Shown here: positions 1 to 7,435 of the stretch, piece by piece | Layout: every line of letters begins with the position of its first letter | Numbering within the stretch: the stretch's first letter is position 1 | DNA from: Pseudomonadota bacterium | GTDB taxonomy: Bacteria > Pseudomonadota > Alphaproteobacteria > UBA9655 | NCBI GenBank assembly: GCA_021809225.1 | Contig: JAKBAL010000006.1 | Span: forward strand, 1-15,050 | Length of the DNA: 15,050 bases | Direction: 5' to 3' | Notes under the pieces: generated by a model | What the model was told of the DNA's origin: nothing | Databases searched by the model: none | The model's input: the letters and a program-made list of their open reading frames with translations, nothing else | Position numbers and translations under genes: made by a program

Positions 1-181
1 TAAATAGGATATAAAGTATTTTCATTTTTTTTCCTCTGTTAGATGAGGACAAGACTATATTAGGGTAGTTAAAAAAAGATTAAGACACTCATTAAATGAT
101 GCTATAAAAAACCTATGTACTTTCAAGATGAACGATATTTACATCTCAAGGCCTTAACCTACAAATAAAAGTCCTACCAGT

Positions 182-303
182 CTCGTCTTTGCGAGGCTCT
201 GAAAGAGACGAAGCAATTCAGTCTTTTCTTGGGTTTTCTGGATTGCCGCGGCCCCTACGGGGCCTGGAAAAGACGACTGAGTGCTTGTAGGCTATTGCCT
301 TCG
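182..303 (+). repeat. Palindromic dispersed repeat, copy A
   Basis: Bases 182-221 align without gaps to 6564-6603 and to the reverse complement of 9791-9830, at about 33 of 40 identical each by eye. All three share the 13-mer AGGCTCTGAAAGA. Bases 290-303 (GGCTATTGCCTTCG) are identical to the reverse complement of 9848-9861. Inside the copy are nested inverted repeats: 219-228 against about 267-279 (CAGTCTTTTC / GAAAAGACGACTG, with two extra bases), and a GC-rich hairpin GGCCCC-TAC-GGGGCC at 250-264. The order of the two halves is swapped relative to copy C, as if two neighbouring elements had been joined. It is a non-autonomous, REP/MITE-like repeat; no gene is carried. Confidence 0.75.
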
Positions 304-394
304 TTTACATCTTACGGATTCACCTTTTTCTTTTGTTTTGTCTGCAAATGCATTAAAATCACGATAGCTAAAACGCGTTAGGGTGTCTTTTACC

Positions 395-423
395 TTGCGG
401 TATGAATGAGATCTTGATATAAA
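395..423 (+). promoter_or_regulatory. Candidate sigma-70 promoter of rpmI-rplT
   Basis: A -35-like TTGCGG (395-400) is separated by exactly 17 bases from TATAAA (418-423). The latter is preceded by TG one base upstream (415-416), giving an extended -10 of the TGnTATAAA form. Transcription would start near 430, leaving a leader of about 97 bases before rpmI. The -35 is only a half match to consensus. The spacing, the extended -10 and the position in front of a ribosomal protein operon make this the best promoter candidate in the region. Confidence 0.5.
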
Positions 424-526
424 ACCTGAATCTCTAGCTAGGCAAGGGGAAGACCCGGGCATGCCGACCTAGAAGAAATCTCTGCAAAAGCAGGGACTTG
501 TTCATACTAACGAAGAGAGTAAGAAA

Positions 527-727
527 ATGCCCAAGATGAAGACGAAAAGTAGCGTGAAAAAGCGCTTTCGCCTGACGGCGACCGGTAAAGTCATTATGGC
601 TCAAGCAGGTAAACGACATGGAATGCGTAAGCGTTCCCCAGAAACGCGCCGAACACAGCGCGGCACCACAATCATGAGAGAGTGTGATGCTAAAATTGTA
701 CGTCGTTTTATGCCCTATGGTATTTAG
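527..727 (+). CDS. rpmI: Large ribosomal subunit protein bL35
   Basis: This encodes a 66-residue, strongly basic protein with the typical L35 start [14 protein letters not shown] and the characteristic [10 protein letters not shown] segment at about residues 28-37. It is a small structural component of the 50S subunit that sits in a pocket of 23S rRNA. Its length is normal for the family. The start is ATG, preceded by a weak purine-rich stretch (GAAGAGAG). The stop codon is embedded in the Shine-Dalgarno sequence of rplT, 12 bases upstream of the rplT ATG, so the two genes are almost certainly cotranscribed and perhaps translationally coupled. Recognition from the protein sequence is unambiguous. 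Confidence 0.97.
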   Translation: MPKMKTKSSVKKRFRLTATGKVIMAQAGKRHGMRKRSPETRRTQRGTTIMRECDAKIVRRFMPYGI

Positions 728-731
728 GAGG
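726..731 (+). promoter_or_regulatory. Strong Shine-Dalgarno of rplT overlapping the rpmI stop
   Basis: AGGAGG lies 8 bases before the rplT ATG and shares bases with the TAG stop of rpmI (725-727). Ribosomes ending rpmI therefore stop on the rplT ribosome-binding site, an arrangement that favours coupled translation of the two proteins. Confidence 0.85.
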
Positions 732-739
732 AGTGAATA

Positions 740-1099
740 ATGGCACACGTTAAACGCGGCACGACGACTCACGCTCGTCACAAAAAGATCCTGAAGCTTG
801 CAAAAGGCTATCGGGGACGTTCTAAAAATTGTTTCCGTATTGCAATTCAGCGCGTTGAAAAAGCGCTTCAATACGCTTATCGCGATCGCCGGAATAGAAA
901 GCGTGACTTTCGCGCCCTATGGATACAACGTATCAATGCAGGCGCGCGTGAGCATGGGTTGACCTATTCGAAGTTCGTTAATGGCTTAACCAAAGCTGGG
1001 ATCGAAATTGACCGGAAGGTTTTGGCTGATCTTGCAGTTCATGAACCTCTCGCTTTTAAGTCAATTGTGGATCAAGCTCAGAAAGCTTTAGCGGCGTAA
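740..1099 (+). CDS. rplT: Large ribosomal subunit protein bL20
   Basis: This encodes a 119-residue protein with the hallmark L20 N-terminus ([20 protein letters not shown], about residues 11-30) and the core [20 protein letters not shown] (about residues 47-66). L20 binds 23S rRNA directly and is needed early in 50S assembly. In several bacteria it also represses its own operon by binding the leader mRNA. The roughly 97-base leader ahead of rpmI could serve that role here, but I cannot identify a specific L20-binding fold. Start choice is fixed by the AGGAGG at 726-731. In many bacteria pheS-pheT follow rplT; here the next gene is lysK, after an inverted-repeat element. Confidence 0.97.
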   Translation: MAHVKRGTTTHARHKKILKLAKGYRGRSKNCFRIAIQRVEKALQYAYRDRRNRKRDFRALWIQRINAGAREHGLTYSKFVNGLTKAGIEIDRKVLADLAVHEPLAFKSIVDQAQKALAA

Positions 1100-1116
1100 T
1101 AAAGTCTTAAGGTGAA

Positions 1117-1198
1117 CGTCATTCCGGGATTTAGAAAATCTTCGTGAAGCTCTGCAAAGCGGTGTTGAACATAGATTTTCTTAATACCCGGAATGACG
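1117..1198. repeat. Long inverted-repeat hairpin element between rplT and lysK
   Basis: The arms 1117-1141 and 1173-1198 are nearly perfect reverse complements. The outer 12 bases (CGTCATTCCGGG / CCCGGAATGACG) match exactly, and the inner part (TTAGAAAATCT / AGATTTTCTTAA) matches apart from a small bulge. The loop is about 31 bases. There is no T-run after the stem, so it is not a classical intrinsic terminator. It resembles a REP/MITE-type palindromic element and could protect the rpmI-rplT mRNA 3' end or reduce read-through into lysK. The outer GGAATGACG also occurs in repeat copy C at 9820-9828. Confidence 0.75.
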
Positions 1199-1250
1199 CA
1201 TTAAGAGTAATGTGAACTCATAAAAATCCACGTTGTAAAGGTCCCTCAAC

Positions 1251-2816
1251 ATGCAAGACATACGCACCTTCGTGCAAACATCCATGGCCTGGCCATTTGA
1301 GGAAGCGCGTAAAATTCTTCATCGCCTTGAAGGTAAGCTTCCTTCGAAAGGCTATGTCTTGTTTGAGACAGGCTACGGCCCTTCCGGACTGCCCCATATC
1401 GGTACCTTTGGAGAAGTGGTTCGCACGACCATGGTTCGTCAAGCGTTCTCCCTTCTTTCCGAGATTCCAACAAAGCTATTTGCAGTTTCTGATGATATGG
1501 ATGGCTTGCGAAAGGTGCCGGATAACATTCCTAATCCTGAAATGATTAGGAAGCATCTTGGAAAACCTTTAACTCGCATTCCTGACCCTTTTGGGACCCA
1601 TGAAAGTTTTGGCCATCATAATAATGCGCGGTTAAGGGCCTTTTTGGATACCTTTGGATTTGATTATGAATTTGTAAGCGCCTCTGAATGTTATTTCTCC
1701 GGTCGTTTTGACCCAATGCTCCTTTCAGTTTTGACCCATTATGATGAAATTATTAATGTTATTTTGCCGACCTTAGGAGAAGAACGACGGGCGACTTATA
1801 GTCCATTTTTACCTATTTGTTCAGAGACTGGTCAGGTTCTACAGGTTCCCATTGTTGAGCGTGACCAAAAGGCAGGTACGATTATCTATAAACGGGAAGA
1901 TGGAAAACTGATCGAAACGCCTGTAACAGGCGGTCACTGTAAGCTTCAATGGAAGGTTGATTGGGGCATGCGCTGGGCAGCCTTTGACGTTGACTATGAG
2001 ATGTCAGGTAAGGATCTTATTGATTCCGTAAAACTGTCGAGCCGCATTACGAAAATTCTTGGCCATAGACCTCCAGAAGGTTTTAATTATGAACTTTTCT
2101 TGGACGCAGATGGAACGAAGATTTCAAAATCGAAAGGAAATGGCCTTACCATTCAAGAATGGTTGCAATATGCTCCAGAAGAAAGCCTGGCATATTTCAT
2201 GTACCAATCACCGCGTAAAGCCAAGCGTCTTTATTTCGATGTGATTCCAAGGGCCGTAGATGAGTATTTGGGTTTCTTAGAAAAGTTTCCTGAGCAATCT
2301 CTTGATCAAAAGCTCAATAATCCAGCTTGGCATGTGCATCATGGTAACCCACCTCGAGAAGAGCTTCCTTTAAGCTTTGGGATTTTGCTCAACTTGGCGA
2401 GTGTTACCAATACGGAAGACAAAAATGTCTTATGGGGATTTATTAGCCGGTATGCGCCCGATGCAAAACCAGAAGCCATGCCCATGGTGGATCGTCTTGT
2501 GGGATATGCGATTGCTTATTATCGGGATTTTGTAAAGCCGCATAAACATTATCGCACGCCAACGATCGAAGAAAGAAAAGCTCTTGAAGATCTGGCCATA
2601 AGTTTAAAAACTGTAGCCTCCGATCCAGAGGCGATTCAGACAGAAGTCTTTGAAGTGGGAAAACGGCACAATTACACAAATCTTCGAGAGTGGTTTAAGG
2701 CTCTTTACCAAATCCTCTTAGGTCAAGACGAAGGTCCCCGTATGGGGTCATTTATTGCACTTTATGGTATTGACGAGACAGTCGCCTTGATTGAAGAGGC
2801 TTTGAAAAAGGGATGA
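1251..2816 (+). CDS. lysK: Class I (archaeal-type) lysyl-tRNA synthetase
   Basis: This 521-residue cytoplasmic enzyme charges tRNA-Lys with lysine using ATP. It is the class I form, unrelated to the class II LysS of most bacteria. The Rossmann catalytic signature [14 protein letters not shown] gives a HIGH-type motif, HIGT, at residues 49-52. The KMSKS-type loop reads KISKSKGNG at about 290-298. The C-terminal alpha-helical region continues to the end at roughly the usual length for alphaproteobacterial members. The chosen ATG has an AAAGG 9 bases upstream (1237-1241). The gene stands 151 bases behind rplT, with a long hairpin between. It is probably the only LysRS of the cell, since class I and class II forms seldom coexist; that cannot be tested in this window. 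Confidence 0.95.
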   Translation: MQDIRTFVQTSMAWPFEEARKILHRLEGKLPSKGYVLFETGYGPSGLPHIGTFGEVVRTTMVRQAFSLLSEIPTKLFAVSDDMDGLRKVPDNIPNPEMIRKHLGKPLTRIPDPFGTHESFGHHNNARLRAFLDTFGFDYEFVSASECYFSGRFDPMLLSVLTHYDEIINVILPTLGEERRATYSPFLPICSETGQVLQVPIVERDQKAGTIIYKREDGKLIETPVTGGHCKLQWKVDWGMRWAAFDVDYEMSGKDLIDSVKLSSRITKILGHRPPEGFNYELFLDADGTKISKSKGNGLTIQEWLQYAPEESLAYFMYQSPRKAKRLYFDVIPRAVDEYLGFLEKFPEQSLDQKLNNPAWHVHHGNPPREELPLSFGILLNLASVTNTEDKNVLWGFISRYAPDAKPEAMPMVDRLVGYAIAYYRDFVKPHKHYRTPTIEERKALEDLAISLKTVASDPEAIQTEVFEVGKRHNYTNLREWFKALYQILLGQDEGPRMGSFIALYGIDETVALIEEALKKG

Positions 2817-2920
2817 CGACCGGGGGGATGGTTGTTACGTGTTATTTCGTGGTCAAACCAGTAGTTACATTGCTTTTGAAGAACTGGAATACCAAATGAA
2901 CCTATCTCATACATTATAAC

Positions 2921-3289
2921 GTGTCAGATTTTCAGTCCAACATTTCCTGGCCCATTGCAATATTTCGAGGTTTCTACCGCCGTTGTCCACGCTGTGGGAG
3001 AGGGAATCTTTTTAAAGGCTATCTTACGCCTAAAGATAAATGTCTGATCTGTGATCTAAATTTTGAAGACCTTAAAGCCGATGACGGCCCCGCTTACATA
3101 ACCATGGGGCTCGTCTGTCTTTTTATTGTTCCGTTCTTTTTTATCATGCAGGCTATTTATGAGCCTCCCCTTGGGATTGCTCTATTGATTAGCTTACCGC
3201 TTACACTCGCTATCATTCTTAGTCTTCTCCCCCTTATTAAGGGGGCTTTTATGGCCGCTCTTTGGAAGAGTGCGGGGAAGACAGAATGA
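2921..3289 (+). CDS. DUF983 family zinc-ribbon membrane protein
   Basis: This encodes a 122-residue protein of the DUF983 family, whose function is unknown. The N-terminal domain has two CxxC pairs (C22/C25 in RCPRCGRG and C41/C44 in KCLICDLNF), which should form a zinc ribbon facing the cytoplasm. The family-typical DDGPAY follows at residues 54-59. Two hydrophobic segments at about residues 60-79 and 84-106 are predicted membrane helices. The start is GTG: an in-frame TGA at 2897-2899 lies upstream and no ATG fits the family N-terminus. No clear Shine-Dalgarno precedes it. It lies 104 bases after lysK in the same direction and may be cotranscribed. It converges with the small gene that follows. 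Confidence 0.85.
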   Translation: MSDFQSNISWPIAIFRGFYRRCPRCGRGNLFKGYLTPKDKCLICDLNFEDLKADDGPAYITMGLVCLFIVPFFFIMQAIYEPPLGIALLISLPLTLAIILSLLPLIKGAFMAALWKSAGKTE

Positions 3290-3322
3290 TTCCTGCGCTA
3301 AGAATTTAGCGACGTATAAAGG

Positions 3323-3673
3323 TTATTCCTCCTTGATCGTCTCCATTGGTTGAAAGACAGGGCGTGGTGCATCGTCTGGTAATTCAGTACCATGAAGAAA
3401 AGGTACATCAGACTTCTTACCTTGACCCAATCCGTCTATGGTATCTAAAGATTTGTGCCTTTTTTTTACTTTTGGTTTCGGTTTTGATTTTGATTCTGAA
3501 CTTACCCTTAGTTCTGAGTGAGCACGCGTCCTTCGAGTCTTAGAGGATGCCACAAAAACTTCCTCTTTAACTGGAGTCTTTAGAGAGGATGCGTTTTCCT
3601 GCTCCTCCATTGCATTTGCAATAGAAACTGTGGAAAGAAGGGATAGAGTCATAAGAATAACATAACGTTTCAT
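3323..3673 (-). CDS. Small basic exported protein of unknown function
   Basis: I do not recognise a family. The 116-residue product begins with a clear signal peptide (MKRYVILMTLSLLSTVSIANA, probable cleavage after residue 21). The mature part is very hydrophilic, with a central stretch rich in Lys, Ser and Arg (about residues 45-75, including SESKSKPKPKVKKRHKS) and an acidic, proline-containing C-terminus. No cysteine, catalytic motif or membrane segment is visible after the signal peptide, so the mature protein is probably disordered in the periplasm. It lies downstream of trhO on the same strand, 109 bases after its stop. The coding status rests on the convincing signal peptide and the absence of any better reading on the other strand. 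Confidence 0.6.
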   Translation of the reverse strand: MKRYVILMTLSLLSTVSIANAMEEQENASSLKTPVKEEVFVASSKTRRTRAHSELRVSSESKSKPKPKVKKRHKSLDTIDGLGQGKKSDVPFLHGTELPDDAPRPVFQPMETIKEE

Positions 3674-3753
3674 TGGAACACCACTTTCATTAAAAATTTA
3701 AAAGTGGACCATAAACGCTGAACGCAACCTATGCAATTAAAAAACAAATTTAT

Positions 3754-3775
3754 TTATCTGTTTTGGAGCAGATAA
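3754..3775 (-). terminator. Weak candidate terminator downstream of trhO
   Basis: A 7-bp stem (TTATCTG 3754-3760 and CAGATAA 3769-3775) with an 8-base loop begins eight bases after the trhO stop on the minus strand. It is followed by an AT-rich tract with T-runs (ATAAATTTGTTTT). The stem has few GC pairs and the T-run is not immediate, so activity is uncertain. Confidence 0.3.
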
Positions 3776-3782
3776 GATAAGC

Positions 3783-4700
3783 TTAAGCGCTTTTCTTCAT
3801 AACGGCTCCAATGTGTTTATCTCCCCGAGCTCTGGCCAAATCTTCCTGACGTTGACGTTGGCGAGCGGATTCACGTTTTTTAGGAGTTAGGGTAGAATGG
3901 CAATGGGGGCAGGAAACACCGCGCTCGTAGAGAGGAGATGTCATTTCTTCCTTAGAGATAGGATGTCTGCATCCATGGCACAATTCGAAACGACCAAGTT
4001 GGAGCCCATGACTGACCGCAACGCGGTCATCAAAAACAAAGCACTCTCCTTCCCAGAGGCTTTCTTCGGGAGGAACAGTTTCAAGGTATTTTAAGATGCC
4101 GCCCTTAAGATGATAAACTTCCTCAAAGCCTTGTGATAAAAGGTAGGAAGATGCTTTTTCACATCTTATACCGCCGGTGCAATACATAGCAACGCGCGGA
4201 TGTTTAGAGATATCAAGGGTTTTAATATATTCGGGAAACTCTGTGAAAGAGCTGGTTTTGGGATTTAAAGCGCCACTAAAACGACCAATTTTGACCTCGT
4301 AATCATTGCGGGTATCAATGACAAGGATTTCAGGATCAGAAATAAGATCATTCCAATCCTTTGGGGTGACGTAAGTGCCGACCTGCTTGCAAGGATTAAC
4401 TTCAGGAACTCCTAAAGTTACAATTTCTTTTTTTAAGCGCACCTTCATGCGATGAAAGGGCATTTTCTCAGCCCAGGATTCCTTATACTCTAATCCTTTA
4501 CAGCGGGTTTCAAGAAAGGATTTTAGGATATCAATGGCTTCTCTTGAGCCAGCAACCGTTCCGTTAATCCCTTCTTCTGCAAGCAAAAGGATCCCTTTGA
4601 TTTTATGTTTCCCACATAAAGCCTTTAGAGGGGGTTGGAGCTCCCGAAAATCGGGGAGGAAAATAAATTGATAAAGAGCCGCAACAATTATCTTAGACAT
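3783..4700 (-). CDS. trhO: tRNA uridine(34) hydroxylase, rhodanese family (TrhO/YceA)
   Basis: This protein of about 305 residues belongs to the TrhO (formerly UPF0176/YceA) family, which makes 5-hydroxyuridine at the wobble base of certain tRNAs. Seen in the sequence, numbered from the upstream GTG: an N-terminal acylphosphatase-like region containing [13 protein letters not shown] (41-53); a rhodanese domain with IDTRNDYE (129-136) and the active-site loop [10 protein letters not shown] with catalytic Cys at 175; and a C-terminal cysteine cluster C242/C245 and C265/C268, typical of the family and likely zinc-binding. The reading frame also allows a GTG one codon upstream (4703). I prefer ATG at 4700. 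The Arg/Gln-rich tail [18 protein letters not shown] is also family-like. It is divergent from the foldase gene across 174 bases. Confidence 0.93.
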   Translation of the reverse strand: MSKIIVAALYQFIFLPDFRELQPPLKALCGKHKIKGILLLAEEGINGTVAGSREAIDILKSFLETRCKGLEYKESWAEKMPFHRMKVRLKKEIVTLGVPEVNPCKQVGTYVTPKDWNDLISDPEILVIDTRNDYEVKIGRFSGALNPKTSSFTEFPEYIKTLDISKHPRVAMYCTGGIRCEKASSYLLSQGFEEVYHLKGGILKYLETVPPEESLWEGECFVFDDRVAVSHGLQLGRFELCHGCRHPISKEEMTSPLYERGVSCPHCHSTLTPKKRESARQRQRQEDLARARGDKHIGAVMKKSA

Positions 4701-4874
4701 CACATCTCATTAAATTAAGTTATTGTTTCCTGAAAATAATCTTTCTGAAGGGTAAGTGCAAGGTCTTGCGTCTTTTATCTCCTTGTGATTTACTTCATTC
4801 TTATAAAAAGAGGCGTATTTAGGTGGCGTACCCTCGTTTTGTTTATAGTAGCCATCATAAGGATATGAAAAAAA

Positions 4875-5777
4875 ATGAAAAAATCTCTTCTTAAGTCAAT
4901 AAGTCTTGTTGCCTTTTTAGCAGCCTCAACTCCTACATTTGCGGCTGATCCTGTAGTGGCGGTAGTTGATGGGCAGAAATTTACCTATACCCAAGTTATG
5001 GAAGCTAAAGCTAGCCTTCCTAAACAATATCAAGCTGCACCTGATGATAAACTTTTCCCTGTTCTCTTGAATCAAGCCGTTGATACTTTTTTGATTAATA
5101 AAGCAGCCCTTGCTTCAGGGGAAGCTCAAAAACCTGAAGTTAAAACAGCTATTCAAAAAGCAACAGAAGGAATCATTGCACAAGCTTATCTTTTAGAGAA
5201 AGTGAAAGGCACTATTACGGACGCAGCTGTTCAAGCTAAATATACTGAAGTTATTAAAAACTTTCCTCAAGAAAAAGAAGTTCACTTAAAACATATTCTT
5301 GTGGATAATAAAGAAACAGCTCAAGGCGTTATTAAGGCCTTAAAAGGGGGCTCTGATTTTAAAAAGCTTGCTCAAACGAAATCAAAGGATGAGACAGCGA
5401 AAGAAGGGGGCGATCTTGGCTTTTTCAGAAAAAGCGAGTTACCAAAAGAACTTGCTGATGCGGCCTTTGCCTTAACACCAGGATCCTATAGCCAAGAACC
5501 TATAAAGACAGATTTTGGCTGGCATGTTTTGAAAGTTGAGGAGTTTCGTGATGCGAAGCCACCAAAATTTGAGGAAGTTCAAAAGGAACTTAAATCTCTC
5601 ATGACCCAAGAAGCAGTCGTGGCTCTTGTGAAAGACCTGCGTTCCCATGCAAAAATTGAATTATTTGATAAGGCGGGTAAACCTTTACCTCCAGAGTCAG
5701 AGAAACCTGCAACTCCTGCTGCTGGGGCACCTGCTCCTGCGGCTCCAGCTGCACCTGCACCTGCCGAGAAAAAGTAA
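4875..5777 (+). CDS. Exported parvulin-type peptidyl-prolyl isomerase / foldase
   Basis: This encodes a 300-residue periplasmic chaperone-isomerase. A signal peptide (residues 1-23, ending TPTFA) is followed by a SurA/PrsA-like N-terminal helical region (about 25-130). The parvulin domain runs from EVHLKHILV (135-143) through GGDLGFFRKSELPKELADAAF (178-198) to FGWHVLKVEE (214-223). The C-terminus (about 275-300) is a low-complexity Pro/Ala linker ending PAPAEKK. Such proteins speed proline isomerisation during folding of exported and outer-membrane proteins. ATG 4875 is chosen because AAGG at 4859-4862 lies 12 bases upstream; the ATG at 4865 is in another frame. The gene is single and ends in a strong terminator. 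It could be named a PpiC/PrsA-like protein; the exact paralogue group is uncertain. Confidence 0.92.
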   Translation: MKKSLLKSISLVAFLAASTPTFAADPVVAVVDGQKFTYTQVMEAKASLPKQYQAAPDDKLFPVLLNQAVDTFLINKAALASGEAQKPEVKTAIQKATEGIIAQAYLLEKVKGTITDAAVQAKYTEVIKNFPQEKEVHLKHILVDNKETAQGVIKALKGGSDFKKLAQTKSKDETAKEGGDLGFFRKSELPKELADAAFALTPGSYSQEPIKTDFGWHVLKVEEFRDAKPPKFEEVQKELKSLMTQEAVVALVKDLRSHAKIELFDKAGKPLPPESEKPATPAAGAPAPAAPAAPAPAEKK

Positions 5778-5796
5778 ACTAACGCATACGAATAAG

Positions 5797-5828
5797 GGGA
5801 ATAGCTCGAAAGGCTATTCCCTTTTTTT
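5797..5828 (+). terminator. Intrinsic terminator of the foldase gene
   Basis: A perfect 9-bp stem GGGAATAGC (5797-5805) and GCTATTCCC (5813-5821) with a 7-base loop is followed immediately by seven Ts (5822-5828). It lies 20 bases after the foldase stop codon. This is a classical Rho-independent terminator and the clearest one in the window. It separates the foldase from the convergent phosphatase gene. Confidence 0.93.
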
Positions 5829-5893
5829 GTGGAGGCGAATCATTACAATTTCTCTCAGCATTAGGTTTCGCGAACAAAATTTTAAATATCGTC

Positions 5894-6493
5894 TTAACTG
5901 TCCTCATCCTCATACTTTGCCGTTACAAGAGGAAGTGAAGAATCAAGATCACTGAAAGTAGAGCGGTCTCCAAACATTAGTTTTTGGAGTATTTTCTGAA
6001 GTGTTGGTTTTTTTCCTTCTTCAAACGACACCTTATAAACTTGATCAAAGATATCGGTCGTCCAATTGCCAGGGTTACCAGCTCCTAAAGCAACAACGAT
6101 CTTCCCTATTTTTCCATGAGACCAACAGATGAGTACGGTTGAATTGTCATATTTAGGATTTGTGAGCAGCTCATGAGCAAGTTCTTTGGTTTCTTCGGGT
6201 TTGAAGTCAATATTGAGAGGAAGGTTATAATAATTGGCTATAGAGGAGCACGTTTGGAGGGGTCTTACTGAACCATTGATTGTTTGCAAACCCGAAGCAA
6301 AAATATGAGAAATGGGGGGATTATTATATAAGGAAGTATGTGAAAAATAATAGGGAAGGGCACTTGCTCGTTCAAATCCTTTTAAATTGAGCTGGTTTTC
6401 ACCTGGAGTTTTTTCAGCATGGCGAATCAAAATCACATTCTTTGGAACAGCCACAAGTTGGGATGAAATCCCCAAAAAAAGACTTATACTCAT
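5894..6493 (-). CDS. Exported histidine phosphatase family protein (paralogue 1)
   Basis: This encodes a protein of about 199 residues in the histidine phosphatase (phosphoglycerate mutase-like) superfamily. The catalytic motif is VILIRHAEK, whose Arg-His would carry the phosphohistidine; a second conserved His lies in LICWSHGKIG. It precedes the shared ending LMFGDRSTF. A hydrophobic leader (MSISLFLGISSQLVA) suggests export. The start is uncertain: the frame is open back to TTG at 6700, and ATGATA at 6681-6679 overlaps the stop of the upstream paralogue. The extra 69 residues, however, are partly encoded by repeat copy B and do not look like family sequence. I place the start at ATG 6493 or the adjacent GTG 6496. 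The substrate is unknown. The next gene upstream is a close paralogue. Confidence 0.8.
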   Translation of the reverse strand: MSISLFLGISSQLVAVPKNVILIRHAEKTPGENQLNLKGFERASALPYYFSHTSLYNNPPISHIFASGLQTINGSVRPLQTCSSIANYYNLPLNIDFKPEETKELAHELLTNPKYDNSTVLICWSHGKIGKIVVALGAGNPGNWTTDIFDQVYKVSFEEGKKPTLQKILQKLMFGDRSTFSDLDSSLPLVTAKYEDEDS

Positions 6494-6540
6494 CACACTT
6501 AAAAATGCCTTGTTTCTAAATAGTTTCGTCCCTTTTAGGG

Positions 6541-6603
6541 GCTCGCAATGGCGATCCCCCTCACTCATCATTGCAAGGCTCTGAAAGAGCCCAAGCAATC
6601 TAG
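6541..6603 (-). repeat. Palindromic dispersed repeat, copy B
   Basis: Bases 6564-6603 align to 182-221 and to the reverse complement of 9791-9830 over 40 positions, with the 13-mer AGGCTCTGAAAGA unchanged. Bases 6541-6563 resemble the other half of copy C (GCTCGCAATGGCGATCC against CTTCGCAGTGACGGC). The copy lies between the two phosphatase paralogues. In the minus-strand frame it is fully open and would encode residues such as IPRLLGLFQSLAMMSEGDRH fused ahead of the downstream phosphatase. The feature is given on the minus strand only because that is the strand of the surrounding genes. Confidence 0.7.
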
Positions 6604-6678
6604 GTATCTTTCGTTGATTGAGTATAGAAGTAGGCAACAGCAGCTTGTTTTCGCGTGCTTTTCTCTCTTGCTCAAGTA

Positions 6679-7323
6679 TCATGAAGACATATCTGGACAA
6701 GGAACGGGAGTTTGTGAGAGAGGGTGGGGTTCATCTTTAAAGCTTGCTCTATCCCCAAATATAAGTTCTTGCAAAAATTGTTGAAACTTGGGTTTGGTAT
6801 TCCCTTCAAAGGTAAGCATGTAAACTTGGTCAAAGACATTTTCCGGCCAAAAACCAGGATCCTTTCCGCCAAAAGCTATGACAAGGGGGGCAATGTGTTT
6901 GTGTTCCCAACACATTAAGACTGTTTTGTTATCATATTCTGGATTTGTGAGGATTTCTTTCGTTACTTCTGCTACCTGATATTGGTTAAAATGAGTGTTG
7001 ATGGGTAATTTTAAATAGTCTGCAATGGGTTGGACCGTTTGCTTGCACCGGACGTAAGGTTGAGGCTTATTATCACTATAGGCTGCAAAGATATGTGTGA
7101 TGGGTGGCATATTATAAGTAGACGTTCCAGAAAAAAAATAAACCAAAGATGCAGCTCTTTCCAAGCCTTGAAGAGATAAGCAAACTCCCTTAGGAAGGGG
7201 TCTATCAGCATGGCGTATCATAATAATTTTTTTGGGAGTCGCAAGAGTACTTGAGGTGATAATAACTATAAAGAAAAGAAGAAAAGTCAGGTTCTGTGAA
7301 AAAAATCTAAACCACCCCATCAT
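6679..7323 (-). CDS. Exported histidine phosphatase family protein (paralogue 2)
   Basis: This encodes a protein of about 214 residues with an N-terminal signal peptide (FFSQNLTFLLFFIVIITSSTLA) followed by KKIIMIRHADRP, whose RHA triad is the phosphate-accepting motif. Further superfamily landmarks are an Arg in YVRCKQTVQPIADYL and the second catalytic His in VLMCWEHKHIAPLV. It shares blocks with the next gene (DQVY, the NPEYDN/NPKYDN element, FGDR near the C-terminus), so the pair arose by tandem duplication. The frame opens at ATG 7329, but a GGAG lies only two bases before that codon and 8 bases before ATG 7323, so 7323 is preferred. The stop TGA overlaps an ATG of the downstream frame. 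The product is probably a periplasmic or secreted phosphatase; its substrate is unknown. Confidence 0.83.
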   Translation of the reverse strand: MMGWFRFFSQNLTFLLFFIVIITSSTLATPKKIIMIRHADRPLPKGVCLSLQGLERAASLVYFFSGTSTYNMPPITHIFAAYSDNKPQPYVRCKQTVQPIADYLKLPINTHFNQYQVAEVTKEILTNPEYDNKTVLMCWEHKHIAPLVIAFGGKDPGFWPENVFDQVYMLTFEGNTKPKFQQFLQELIFGDRASFKDEPHPLSQTPVPCPDMSS

Positions 7324-7435
7324 TTTCATGACTCCATCTGGGTGTCATCCTCACCTCCGCGAGGACAAAGGAAGGGTAGAGAGGGCTGCAACAATGAGGA
7401 GTTATTTAAGGGTTGCGCTACTATATATTTTTTTT

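Larger units (their letters stand above)
1..526. other. Non-coding region upstream of rpmI
   Basis: No convincing coding sequence is visible on either strand. The first 180 bases are AT-rich and featureless. A palindromic repeat (copy A) occupies about 182-303, and a promoter candidate for rpmI lies at 395-423. A small CTGC-AAAA-GCAG hairpin occurs in the rpmI leader at about 481-494. infC, which often precedes rpmI in bacteria, is not present in these 526 bases, so rpmI seems to have its own promoter here. Confidence 0.6.

Noticed and set aside
1..526. Possible short gene or riboswitch upstream of rpmI
   Set aside because: No open frame with a start and ribosome-binding site, and no recognisable riboswitch core; the structure present is explained by repeat copy A.
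434..871. 145-codon open frame antisense to rpmI and rplT
   Set aside because: It overlaps two certain ribosomal protein genes, has no recognisable domain and is explained by their biased codon usage.
3296..3311. Hairpin CGCTAA-GAAT-TTAGCG between the DUF983 gene and the convergent small gene
   Set aside because: The stem is only six pairs and no T-run follows on either strand, so it is not supportable as a terminator.
6379..6398. GTTCAAATCC stretch resembling a tRNA T-loop
   Set aside because: It lies inside phosphatase coding sequence and no acceptor stem, D-arm or anticodon arm can be formed around it.
7341..7370. TCCTC...GAGGA hairpin (GTCATCCTCACCTCCGCGAG) before the phosphatase gene, resembling a remnant of another palindromic repeat
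   Set aside because: Only five base pairs and no second copy seen in the window; too little to call.
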